Assembly (NCBI RefSeq): GCF_007565055.1
Contig: NC_044561.1
Location: forward strand, 30,955,483-31,019,482
Reading direction: 5' to 3'
From: Rhinopithecus roxellana
Taxonomy: Eukaryota; Chordata; Mammalia; Primates; Cercopithecidae
Length of the DNA stretch: 64,000 nt
Part shown: positions 1 to 11,731 of the stretch, in pieces
Numbering within the stretch: the stretch's first letter is position 1
Layout: each line of letters opens with the position of its first letter
Notes under the pieces: model-generated
Told to the model about the DNA's origin: nothing
What the model saw: only the letters and a program-made list of their open reading frames with translations
Databases searched by the model: none
Position numbers and translations under genes: made by a program

Positions 1-40
1 GGTCATGTAGTGCCAAGAAGGAATACTCCAGATTTTTAAT

Positions 41-200
41 TATTTTCCTAGAGCAATATATGATATATATATTTTTTCAAAATTATATATATAGAATTAT
101 ATAAATAATACATACAGAGAGCATAAATAGAATATAGAATTAATTACATATATGATATATATCATACATCTATATATATCATACATTGCTCTAGGAAATA
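41..200. repeat. AT-rich inverted repeat (palindromic AT-rich element)
   Basis: The left arm at 41-70 (TATTTTCCTAGAGCAATATA and following) is matched by the reverse complement of the right arm at 172-200 with one mismatch and one 1-base gap. The roughly 100-bp centre is almost pure A+T and contains a shorter palindrome at about 151-166. The arms share the non-AT core CCTAGAGCAAT, so the symmetry is not just a by-product of low complexity. Confidence 0.8.
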
Positions 201-310
201 ATATATATATAACTATATATAATATATATTTTATGGCTATATATTATACATTATTACTATATATAATATATTATGACTATATATATATATATATTATATA
301 TATATATATG
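200..310. repeat. (TA)n-rich low-complexity tract
   Basis: This stretch is nearly pure TA alternation, broken by TATGGC and TATGAC, and continues the palindrome to its left. Confidence 0.9.
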
Positions 311-1424
311 ACTTTCATACCATTTATGTAACTTAGACTAGAGAAGAAGGCAAAACACGTCTTGGTTTTAACTAAACCTCAGCGTCTTTCTCCAAAACAT
401 CACCTCACAGCTTTTCTGTGTGTGTGTGTGTGGTCCAAGGCAAATTGCTGGTATCTCAGCCTCAGAGAAAAACACAAGTGAGATTTCACTTCAGAAAAGT
501 CCAGTTTATCCTAAAGAGAATGAAAATAGGTGACAATCTCTCTGGAAGCAAGTCTAATGAAGTGCTTTGCCCTCAAAGGGTAGAGCATGTCCTCTATTTC
601 AACGAAGTTTAAAGAAAGGCCATGGTGGAAACAAGCCATTTCTTTCAACAAATTGCTTGATTGGCTTCCAATTCTGATTTTATTCTTGCCTTGTAACCTT
701 TCACATGAGATGCCTTCATCCCATTAAAACTGCCTGTAAACCTCGCATGAAATCACCTAGTGATTTGCTGCAAGAAAAAGTCCACTCAGACAAGACATAC
801 CTGTTACATCTCAGTTCATATCCAACACTTGAAAACTACAGAGCTGATGCTTGCTTTTACCTGCTGGCCAATTCAAGATTGTCTGGGTCCCTATCAACAT
901 TTAAGCTAGTATGCATGCAGTTACACTTCCTAAGTTACTTGGCGAATAACTTCTTAACATGATAGGCTTTATACTAGCTTTGTACACTCACATCTTTGTA
1001 AGGAGCTGAGCTCTGCAGATGACTTAGCATCTCTAAGGATAGAGACTGAATCCAATCACTGCACTTAATGGAAATCTCTCAGGAGTAAAGAGAACCATGG
1101 CTATCTTTGGTCATCTTTTGATGCTTAGATATGAATAATATTTAGCTCTCATCCTCACAATGTTCCTGCACAGTAGATTTTTATATTCCCACTTGACAAA
1201 TGGCAAAATAGACCCAGTTGGTTTGATCAACTTGTCCCTGGTAAAGGTGCAGGTAGATTTGAATCTGGGGCTGTGGGAAACCAAAATCCATGCTGCTTCT
1301 GTTGCTGCTTCTGTTCTACCATCATGCCTCCATTAAAGAAATCTGTTCAGTGTGTTTAACTGAGAAACTCACCAAGTGGTACAGTATGATCATTGAATAT
1401 GAGTTTTTCCTTTTTTTAGGGTCC

Positions 1425-2502
1425 TAATTTTATTTTATTTTTTAATTTTTTATTTCCATGGGTTTTGGGGGAACAGATGGTATTTGGTTACACGAGTAAG
1501 TTATTTAGTGGTGATTTGTGAGATTTTGGTCACCCATCACCCAAACAGTACACACTGAACCCAATTTGTAAATTTGTAGTATTTTACCTCTCACCCCCTT
1601 TCCACCCTTTTCCCCTGAGTACCCAAAGTCCGTTGAGCCTTTTTTTTTTTTGAGACAGGCTGGAGTGCAGTGGCACAATCTCGGCTCACTGCAGCCCCTG
1701 CCTCTCGGGTTCAAGCAATTCTCCTGCCTCAGCCTCCTGAGTAGCTGGGACTACAGGTGCATGCCACCACACCTGGCTAATTTTTGTATTTTTAGCAGAG
1801 ACGGGATTTCACCATGTTGGCCAGGATGGTCTTGATCTCCTGACCTTGTGATCTGCCCGCCTTAGCCTCCCAAAGTGCTAGAACTACAGGCACGAGGCAC
1901 TGCGCCCAACCCATTGTATCATTCTTATGCCTTTGCATACCCATAGCTTAGCTCCTACTTATGAGTGAGAACATACAATGTTTGGTTTTCTATTCCTAAG
2001 TTACTTTGCTTTAAAATAATAGTCTCCAGTCTCATCCAGTTTGTGTGAATGCCATTAATTCATTCCTTTTTATGGCTGAGTAGTATTCCATTGTGCATAT
2101 ATATATACATATATATATAATATATATATAAAACTCACACTTTTTTATTCATTCGTTGATTGATGGACATTTGAGTTCCTTCCATATTTTTGCAATTGTG
2201 AATTTGTGCTGCTATAAACATGCATGTGCAAGTATCTTTTTTGTATAATGACTTATTTTCCTCTGGGTAGATACACAGTAGTCAGATTGCTGGATCAAGT
2301 GGTAGTTCTGCTTTTGGTTCTTTAAAGGAATCTCCACGCTGTTTTCCATAGTGGTGGTACTAGTTTACATTCCCACCAGCAGTATAGAAGTGTTCCCTTT
2401 TCCCTGCATCCACACCAACATCTATTTTTTATTTCTATTTTTTTTATTATGGCCATTCTTGCAGGAGTAAGGTGGTGTTGCATTGTGGTGTGGGTTTGCA
2501 TT
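1425..2502 (-). mobile_element. L1 3' region, antisense, interrupted by an Alu
   Basis: Reverse-oriented LINE-1 3' end. It carries phrases typical of antisense L1, such as ATGGCTGAGTAGTATTCCAT, GGACATTTGAGTTCCTTCC and CTGCTATAAACATGCATGTG. It is split at about 1,639-1,913 by an antisense Alu. A short (TA)n tract sits at about 2,096-2,130. The L1 is 5'-truncated and has no intact reading frame. Confidence 0.9.
1639..1913 (-). mobile_element. Alu, antisense, inside L1
   Basis: The T-run at 1,640 starts the reverse-oriented Alu (GAGACAGGCTGGAGTGCAGT), and the CTAATTTTTGTATTTTTAG linker and the 5' end near 1,913 complete it. It lies within the antisense L1, so it inserted later. Confidence 0.95.
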
Positions 2503-5179
2503 ATGAAGCCCAAATGCCCTGCCCTAAATGAATCAAAAGTTAATCAGGAGAAGCAGACAACTAAGCAATCAATCTCATACAGTCATGTGTACGTTAATAG
2601 GGATAATTACAGGAAACTATGGGAACCCTAGGAATAATGCTTAACCCTGTCTCTGAGGTTTAGGTAAGGCTTCTTAGAGGAAGAAATATCAAAGATGAAA
2701 GATGATGGACAACTAGAGATGATCAAGGTGACACTAAGGGACACTAGGTCATCCCAAGCCTTTCACTCCGGGTCAACGTGGTAAACTGGAACTGAGAGGT
2801 TAATGAGAATATGTAGTATCACATGTCAAAGGCCACAGAACAGTGGAAAGGATATGCAAATGCAAATGAGCATGGAGCAATAAAGAATAAACAGACTTTA
2901 AATAAACGTATTGTAAATCGAATAAGCCGTTGCAAATCCTCAACCCTGGTCTATACGATACCAGCCCAGAAGGCTCTTCAGCATGCCCTTTGGCCTGAAA
3001 TGCATTAAGGATTCAGAGGAAAATATTTGAATCTGATGTCACACTCCAGGCCTCTGTCAATGTGACATTTTTAAAATACTAAACAAAGTATTGATGGCAG
3101 ATGTAAAATGGTCTCTATTCCCTATGCTAATGAATTGACCATTAACTGGAAATAAGCAGCCTGCTTTAATATTTAGATTCAAGCAGCTTCTGACAACACT
3201 CCTGTCTTGGCACTGGGCCCGGGTACTTGGGGGATGTATGGCGATTGGGTGGACGTCCTGTTAGAGGTGACAGCATCATCACATAATGTGCCTCTTTTAA
3301 CAGCATCTCTTTATTAACTTTTTGATTGTTGAGCTCCCACTACACACTGTTTCCAAAATCATTTATATTCAGTACTGATTGCTCAAACTTGCACACGGGT
3401 ACAATCCATGGCAAGAACTTAAATGACAACATTATTGGTGTAAAAAATGTGAGACAAGACAAAGAGACTGACTTTCTGCAGCAGCGTTATTGGAGGATGA
3501 GGCTTAACACTGTAAAAGAACTAAATTCACTTGCTGAATTCTCTGCACCAAAAGGCAGCAACCCTTCGATTGCTCCCGGGATGTGTGCGTCCTTCTCTAG
3601 AAGGTGTTTTATGTTTCTTTTTGATGCCGTGGTAATAACATTATTAAAAATTAAATTGGAAGTGTATTTTCATTAATATACTTTCAAGGGAGTTTGCTAA
3701 TTAGAGATCTGCAAAGCCGATCTTTTATCACTGGTTTTTACTTATTATAAAATGCTTTATACAATGATGGCTGAGAGTAAATTTTGCTCCACACCGAGAG
3801 AGAGAATGAAACTAAGCTGGATCTAACTGAGAACAAGCCCAACCTATTCTAATTAACACGATTCAATTGAACTGTAATGTTATTGAAACAACTGACTTTT
3901 ACCATTTCAACTTCATTATTCTACAATAGGCAGAATGTATGTTGCTTCATGCTTAAAGCAATTTTGAAAGCGACATCTTTGAAGTATGGCATCAAGCAGT
4001 TTTTTTTTCCCTCACTCACAATTTGTGAATATTGTTTTAAAACATCATTAAGTCAAATAACCATAGTCTAATTAAGTCTTTTGTAGTTCTGAGGCAGTTT
4101 CATGAAATGCCACGGGATTTATTTGACTCTTTCCCTCACTTGACTGAAAGTTCTTGAGAGGCTGAGTGAATTTAAGCCCCAGAATCCTCAGCCTGAGGAA
4201 ATAAATGCGGAAAAGTATTTGAGTTGAAGTAGTATTGCTTAATGTGATGATAGAAACACGAAACTGAAGGGCTCGCTCAGCAATTCTGCTAAAATATCAC
4301 GATATTACTTAGGCAAGCCCTATTCCCGTCTTTGTGCTCAGATGGGCACAGCTGCAAAAGGATTAGTTAAGAAGTTGTAAGTAAACGAGCATTTGGGATT
4401 TAAACCATAAAAACCTGTCAAAGAACGATAAAGGACTCCTAGAGCTACAAGAAAAAATTATTATTATGTTTTTTAAACCTAAACATATTTGTTTGATGGA
4501 CAAAAGAGTACCGCATTCCTCAAGAAATGGGTTCGGTCAGTCTCCTGGATGTGAAAACAGTAGAGCTAGCAGAGAGGCCAAAAAGGAGACCTTGTTTCGT
4601 GTTAGAAGAGGCTCTAAGCATTACAGTCTAACCGATTCACTAGAGATCTGGACATACTTTTTCGGCCATTTTTCTGATTTACCTTTTGAAAGTGCAGCTT
4701 TCAAAGAGGTCCAGGATGGGTTCCCAAGACTGTTGGGGTGCTGGGTTCAGCCCTTCTTGGGAACTGGGGCAAATTTCCAGGCCAAATAGAGGAAAGAACA
4801 GAACAGGTGTAATGTTAGTGATTGCTCTGCTCAAAACCTTCAGGTTATAGAAGACTTGGGAGCCCTGTGGAGTAAACTGATTTTCCCAGAGTCACTGAAG
4901 TCTTGTTACTTGCAGGAAATCCAAAGTTACAGGAGACTGAGATTGGGCAAAATGAGGTTGTATTGTGAGCCAGGCGAAATCACAAAAGTCTCTGACATTG
5001 GAAAGTTTGACAGAAAAGGGCTCATGTTTCAAAATAATTTCTGATCAAAGTATATCATTTTTGCATCTTCTGAAGTTATAGCACTATTACATATACCATC
5101 TTGGAAGATCTTCGAAATTCAGCTTAATTAGCTATATTAAGTATCATCTATCCTGGTTAGTTGTAAAAGGAATAGTGGG

Positions 5180-5463
5180 GCCAGGCATAGTGGCTCACAT
5201 CTGTAATCCCAGCTCTTCACCAGGCCAAGGCAGGTGGATCACCTGAGGTCAGGAGTTCAAGATCAGCCTGGCCAACATGGGGAAACCCCACCTCTACAAA
5301 AGCACAAAAATTAGCCAGGCATGATGGCAGGTGCCTGTAATCCCAGCTACTCAGGAGGCTGAGGCAGGAGAATCATTTGAACCTGGGAGGTGGAAGTTGC
5401 AGTGAGCAGAGATTGTGCCATTGCACTCCAGCCCGGGAGAGAGAGCAAGACTCCATATCAAAA
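5180..5463 (+). mobile_element. Alu, sense, with perfect target-site duplication
   Basis: Full-length Alu. It is flanked by a 15-bp perfect direct repeat, AAAAGGAATAGTGGG, at 5,165-5,179 and 5,464-5,478, which fixes both borders. Confidence 0.97.
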
Positions 5464-6057
5464 AAAAGGAATAGTGGGCCATGAAGGCAAATGGTGAATG
5501 CACACTACACTTGCTCTTAAGGAAGCCATCATCATCTGGAGGAAAATGTGCACAACTAACTGTAATACAAGACTGCTATGATGTGGGCTATCATATGATA
5601 TATTAATAAATAAAATACTAGTAAACCCCAAAGAAAGAAACTGTGCATTCCATCCGAAAGGGTTCAGAACAGCTTCAGAGTGGAGTTGACATTTGAATTG
5701 ACATTGATAGATTCTATCGCTCATTCAACAAGAACTTAGGATTTACTAGGTCCTCGAACTGTCCTTATTTGTTGGGATATATTATTGTACACAATAGATA
5801 CCCATCCCTGCCTTTGTGATGCCTGCACTCTATCAAGTAAGGTTTCTAAAAATGTACTGGGGGAGATAATTTTTAGGGAGAGAGAGTACTGGGAACAAAT
5901 TCGTGAATTATTACTTATGTACACAAAGTCTGGGGAAGCATCTACATAGTTGGAACACAAAGTTTATGTGTAGTAGCTATTGGGGCAGAACATAGCAGGA
6001 GATGGAGGTGGAAAGCACAGCAGGGAAAAGCCATAAATAGTATATTAGAAAGGTGGG

Positions 6058-6354
6058 GGCCGGGCACGGTGGCTCACACCTGTAATCCCAGTACTTTGGG
6101 AGGCCAAAGCAGGCGGATCACATAAGGTCGAGGGTTTAAGACCAGCCTGACCAACATGGAGAAACCCTGTCTCTACTAAATATACAAAATTAGCCAGGTG
6201 TGGTGGCACATGCCTGTAACCCCAGCTACTTGGAAGGCTGAGACAGGAGAATCACTTGAACCCAGGAGGCGGAGGTTGCGGTGAGCCGAGATGGCACCAT
6301 TGCACTCCAGCCTGGGCAACAAAAGCAAAACTCCGTCTCAAAAAAAAAAAAAAA
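6058..6354 (+). mobile_element. Alu, sense
   Basis: Full-length element starting GGCCGGGCACGGTGGCTCAC and ending in an A14 tail. It is about 0.6 kb downstream of another sense Alu in the same orientation. Confidence 0.97.
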
Positions 6355-7132
6355 GAGGGATTTTAATCTCCAGGCAATTAAAAATTTTGTTCCAGGAAAG
6401 TGCTCTAATGAAGAATCTGAAACACAAAGCAAGTTTTAACTACTGTCATTGTTGCCTTGCGGCAGCACTGGAAAATGCACAGAAATCAGTGTAAATGCCT
6501 CCAGGACTGACAGGATGCGGGAGGTCATGGGCTATGGGTACAGCCATGGTACTTACAGGCCTCCTTCAGATCCTTACTAATGTTTGAACTTTGGATTGCT
6601 ATGGTTGTGTCGTGGAATCTATCACCAGGCTAGTGCTCCATTTAGGAAACTATGGGGGGAAAACAAACTTGGTTTGAGGCCATGCTAGGGGTTGTTACCT
6701 AAATCCCCAGAGAATGACCTATGAGGATATGGTGACTCCAAGAATAATTATAACAACTGGGATCTTTGGGGGCAAACCTATTTTTTTCAGGTCAAGCAGT
6801 CTTTGAGAAGACTCAGTAGATCTCCCTTGCCTACAATATATTAAAAACCATTATCCCATAGCGATCTGTATTATGCCTGAAAATCCTCTAGATTACAGGG
6901 TTACAGGATTCAATAAGTACCTGCCCAACTATATGATGAGAGCATTTCAACGTCCCAATACTATACTGAAATAAACAAATATGCAGTTTGTCAGACCTTG
7001 TTTATCATCAATGACTAGCTCAATCTTCATCTTCTCCTAAAAACTACATTGACCATACCAGCCGCAGCTCACTTTCCTAATTTTATAAGACTTTTATTAG
7101 TGCTACTATCTGCTTCTTAATTTCCTGTAAAT

Positions 7133-7180
7133 GGGTGGGTGGACAGATAGATGGATAGACAGATAGACAGATAGATAGGT
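7133..7180. repeat. (GATA/GACA)n microsatellite
   Basis: Imperfect tetranucleotide tract of mixed GGGT, GACA, GATA and GATG units. It is a candidate polymorphic STR. Confidence 0.9.
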
Positions 7181-7624
7181 TACTTAATCATCAGAGTAAA
7201 CTTCTTCAGAACTGTAATCAGACCCCAAGCTTAACAACTGGCTCAAAGTTGTGTGGTGGGACTTGCCAGCAAACATGAGTATCAGACTAAGGATCTACGG
7301 AGCTGGCCAGCTTTGAGCCCCTTTTCAGTGATTCTTATGGTGTAGTGTGAGGATCTTCTCTTTTAAAACTAACTAAAGTACTTATTTAAAAACAGTGTTT
7401 CAATGATTTTGTGCTCATTTAAAATATAAAAACCACTGCATTGTATTATTGATGACATAGGAAGGCAGTTGGTTTTTCACCGACAAGCAGCATAAAAGAA
7501 GTCCCTAAGATAGGGCAGGGTTCATTGCAAACGGCTCTATGAGTAATCACGTATCTGTAAGGGAGTTAAGGGGATCTTAAGTAGGTCAAGATAATAAGGG
7601 AACTGGATTTTTATTAAGCTTCCA

Positions 7625-7805
7625 CTCAGACAGTCCTGTGTTAGATGTGTTGAAGCATTATCTCTTTTCATTTTCACTACGACTAGGTAGACTATTAATT
7701 TTTGCAAATGAAGCTTGACAAAGTTAAGCAACTTGCAAAGAGGCACCCAGCTACTCAAAGATAGAGCCAAGATTCAAGCCCAAGTCATTTGATTCCAAAA
7801 TCATT
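7625..7805 (+). mobile_element. MIR fragment
   Basis: Weak but ordered resemblance to MIR: a 'gcaaatgaagc...caaagttaagcaacttgc' core followed by 'caccCAGCTA'. It is highly diverged, so the borders are approximate. Confidence 0.5.
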
Positions 7806-9059
7806 CTCCAAATACGTCATGCTCAGACTCTAAAACTTGATAGCAATTAAAATGCTATTTAAATAGCATTTTTAAATTACTATTGTTATGCAGAAAGTGT
7901 CTTGTTTACAATGTCAGGTTTATGACTAAAATTTGTTTGTAAACAATGTGTGATAATCAATGAATTGCCTATTAGCAGTATTTTTAAATTTTTAAATGCA
8001 ATGTGATTTTTTTGGTTAGGCCAATAGAAACACATTAATTTACTATTTATATTAAATTATCCTGTTTTGTTTCAATCTTTCTGTTTTCCATACAGCTTTT
8101 TAAATTACAAAGTAATTCTATCATGGATTGCCATGTGACGTGCTTTATAAAAGCCAAGCATCATTGATATCTCAGAATACTAGGAGATATTTTGAGCTTG
8201 GTGAGAAATGAATGCACTCACAATGTACTAAAGGGAAGAGAATGTGGGGCATATTCAAGAAGTTTCAATGTAGGGAGAGTTGTGTGACTAGAGATAAAGG
8301 AATTTAAAGCATGCTTTACTGTCTCACAGTTAAATATTAAGTCAGCAAAAGTCACCCACACTTATGGTAATGTGGTAACTCTATGAACAGAAACACACAA
8401 GTAATCTGAAACAGAAATCCTAGAAGGTAAAACCGTCCTGGGACCCATTTAATCCAGTGGTCAACAAACAGAATGGGACAGGCAAGGAAGGTCTGTGAAA
8501 GGCATTGCTAGCAAGAAAATTAGAGGTGTTTCAACCAAACTAGCCAAAGGTCAAGAGTTCATTTTCTACAAATACCTTTTACTCTGAACCCTGATGGAAA
8601 ATAGAATGCTATGTGTCCATTTGACCTGAGACCTCTTGCAAAGAGGACTACACAAAAGAGGCTGAAGGCTTATTTTGTTTCTACTTCTGCAGACAGCCCA
8701 TTCCAGCCTTGTGACATTGACTTGCAGGAGAAGCTGCTCCATGCTAGATGAACCAGAGAAACTGAGAAATATGATCCTGGAAGCCAGAGCAGAGGCTTTT
8801 TGTCTTTCTAATGGAACCCAGCATATCCAAGAGGGACCCACTTGGGCAACTCACACTTCAAACGTGCCACTGAATGAGTGAGAAGTCAGGATTTTAGTGA
8901 TGATTGATAGTTTTTCATTTATTTCTCCTTTTATTTTGGGCTTGAGAATGTTTTCTCCTTATGACCCATATAAAGTCTAGAGTTAGGATGTAAAATGGAG
9001 AAATAAGCCCATACATTTTCTTTTCTTTCACATGATCTTATTGATGGAAATGCAGTTTG

Positions 9060-9215
9060 GTGAAGAAAAAGAACATGAGGTAGACCTGGTTCTGAACCCC
9101 TCTGGGTACATCTTACTAACTTTAGGATCTCTTTCCTCTCAATAAACTGGGGACCATCCTACTTACCTCATCTAGATGCTGTAAGGACCAAATGTGATTA
9201 CATTTATGCCACTTT
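9060..9215 (+). mobile_element. MIR fragment
   Basis: Diverged MIR: 'gacctggttctgaacccc', then 'ctcaataaactggggacc' and 'tacctcatctagatgctgtaaggacc' appear in MIR order. Borders are approximate. Confidence 0.5.
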
Positions 9216-9454
9216 GCATTTGTCAGTATATAATTTTATAACATTATGAACATAACTGTCATGCAAACATAATGTAAGCATGTGCCAAAAATATACTTAA
9301 CTCCTTAATGATGGAATCATCTGGATAGTAAATCTAGTTCAAAAAGGAATTTCAGAAAGAGTGGTTATACAGTCCAACAGGAGAAGCTAATGGAAATTAA
9401 TATGCTGAGTTAGAGACAAAATTGATTATTGTTCTACAAGCAATAAAACCATAA

Positions 9455-9710
9455 CCTTTGAGGTCATCTTCTGTACTAGATTTGCATCAGTTAGGTCTCT
9501 GTTGGACAAAAAATATCTAAGTTCACATGTAATTTCATAGTCTGGACCTTAGACAAGAGAAAATAGTAAAACAAACAAGGGTACAATCCTCTAGAGGATT
9601 AAATCATCCTTGGGTGGACCTGTTAGGCAATGATCCCATGTGACTTTGAAAAGAAATACAGTCGTTGTTCTTTTGTTTTATTTCCAAGTTTTAGATAATT
9701 TTCTCAGCAG
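9455..9710 (+). repeat. Diverged repeat, copy A (paired with 14,538-14,790)
   Basis: This segment aligns collinearly with 14,538-14,790. Shared blocks include GAGGT(C/T)ATCTT, ACATGTAATTTCA and TTGGGTG. By eye it is roughly two-thirds identical. I do not recognise the family: it is either an old interspersed repeat or an ancient local duplication. Confidence 0.7.
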
Positions 9711-9984
9711 TTCCCTATTGTGTCATAAATAATCTCCAAAGATTATTCATATTACCAAAAGTCTGGTGGCATCGTGCTTAGACCTGATTAATTTACATGG
9801 GGGCAGTACAAGATGTTCATTGACCGTGGAAGCCTCTGGGTATGGATAGCAAATTCAGAGCGGCTGTTTCAAGCAGCTACTAAGGACAGAAAATTAACTT
9901 CTGTAAGAAAATTTCAAAAGGAATCTCTCATTGCATTTTCAGAATCCTTTCTTCAGAATTTTTTTTCTCTTATTGGCTTTTTAT

Positions 9985-10503
9985 TCCAAGTTGTATTAGT
10001 TTCCTATTGCTTTTTAAGAGAATTATCACAAGCATAGTCGTTCAAAGCAACACAAATTAATTCTCCTACTGCTTTGGCAGTGAAAACTCTAACACAAGTC
10101 TCATTGGGCTAAAGTCCAGATGTTGGTAAGGCTGATTCCTTCTGGAGGCTATAGAGGGAAATCAGTTCCCTTGCCTTTCCCAAGGTCCAGGGATTCCTGT
10201 AATCATTTGGCTTGTGGACCCTTTCCTCCATCCTCAAAGCCAGCAATGTAGCATCTTTCAGTTTTTCAGTCTCTTTCTCGCTGTCTTCCATTGCTGTCAT
10301 CCCATCACCTTCTGTCTGACCCTTCCGGGGTCCCTCTTATAAGGACCCTGTGATTATATTAGGCCCACCCAGATAATCCGGGATGATCTCCCCATTTTAA
10401 GATCCTTAATTGATCCCATCTGTGTAGCTTCTGTTGCTACCTTCTATGTTTCAGGGATTAGAACACGGACAATGGGGGAGAGGGTGACATTTATTCACCC
10501 TAC
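9985..10503 (-). mobile_element. MaLR solo LTR (MLT1-like), antisense
   Basis: It starts TTGTATTAGTTTCCTATTGC and carries the CTTCTGGAGGCTATAG, CTCTTATAAGGACCCTGTGA and AGGCCCACCCAGATAATCC blocks of a reversed MLT1 LTR. It ends near CCTACCACA. No internal retroviral sequence is attached. Confidence 0.85.
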
Positions 10504-10834
10504 CACACAAAGGTAAGAAACTCCATTCAAGAAACGCATCTGCACAATACTCCTATAGCACCTAGACATTTTAGTGAATTTCTGAGTGCCCAACATCTGA
10601 TAGATTTCCTGGCCTACTAGAAAATTGTCTTCCTTTTTACCTGTAAGTTTACGATCATATAAATCATAGAATAACAGACCAGTTTCTGGAGAGGCCTTTC
10701 TGAACCTTGGTTCCACACTAGGAACCATTAAGGAAAAAGGAATTTCAGCACTTTTTCCTTAATGGTGGGTTTGCTACACCTGATTAAAAAAGATATGTAT
10801 TATTTGTAATAAACCAGATACATACCTGGTATAT

Positions 10835-11336
10835 TAGTCAGGATTCTCCAGAGAAACAAAACAAATAGGAGAGAGAGAGACAGAGAAAGAGAGAGGGAAT
10901 ATGATTTATTTTGAGGAACTGGCTCATTCAATTATGGTGACTGAGAAGTCCCATGACCTGCCATTTGCAAACTGGAGACCCAGAAAAGCAGATGGTGTAA
11001 TTCAGTCTGAGTCCGAAGATCTAAGAACGAGGGGAGCTGATGGTATAACTCCCAGTATGACGGTAGTAGAAGATGAGATGAGACGGCCTAGTTCAACAAT
11101 AAAGCAGAAAAAAGGAAGCAAATTCCTCTTTCCTTCACCTTTTGTTCATCTCAGACCCTCAACAGATTGGACTGGATGATGCCCAGTCACAGTGGAGAGA
11201 GCAGTCTTCTTTATTGGACCCCACAATTCAAATGCTCATCTCATCTGGAAACACTTGCACAGACACAGCCAGAAACGTTTAATGTGGGCCCCCGTGACCC
11301 AGTCAAATTGACACATGAAATGAACCATCACACCTG
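10835..11336 (-). mobile_element. LTR-like interspersed repeat, antisense, family not assigned
   Basis: It begins TATATTAGTCAGGATTCTCC, has an internal (GA)n tract at 10,869-10,898 and ends AAATGAACCATCACAC. When reversed, it has the TG...CA ends expected of an LTR. I recognise it as a common human dispersed repeat but cannot name the subfamily with confidence. Confidence 0.65.
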
Positions 11337-11556
11337 GTGTGACCTTACACAGCCAATTTATTCAACTACAGCCTGGTTATAAAAACGACAGATGTGTATT
11401 GATTTTATGCAAATAACCACATTGCCATAAAAGCTAGTAAGTTGTCTCTGAATTCTGAGGGGTCAGGGAGAATAAGGTGCCATATAAAGAATGTGTCATT
11501 TATAGGTTACCAAAGAGAGAGTTAAAGAGATCAGGAAGAGAATGAATCTTTGCATT

Positions 11557-11731
11557 CTTTTAATAAGATATATAAAACCATATCTTATTAAAAGATAATA
11601 TCAAATGATCTTATTATTTAATAATATCTTATTATTTATTATTATTTAATAATCTTATTAAAAGACCATATCTTATTAAAAGAATAAAAGAAATGACCCA
11701 GGTATCCCAAGATATCTTATAATAAGATATT
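11557..11731. repeat. Cluster of inverted TCTTATTAAAAG/CTTTTAATAAGA repeats
   Basis: CTTTTAATAAGATAT (11,557-11,571) and ATATCTTATTAAAAG (11,580-11,594) form a perfect 15-bp inverted repeat with an 8-nt spacer. ACCATATCTTATTAAAAGA recurs at 11,665-11,683. A palindrome GATATCTTATAATAAGATAT lies at about 11,711-11,730. Confidence 0.85.

Noticed and set aside
10837..11382. Two overlapping open frames of 71-92 codons as a possible gene
   Set aside because: Both lie within an LTR-like interspersed repeat.
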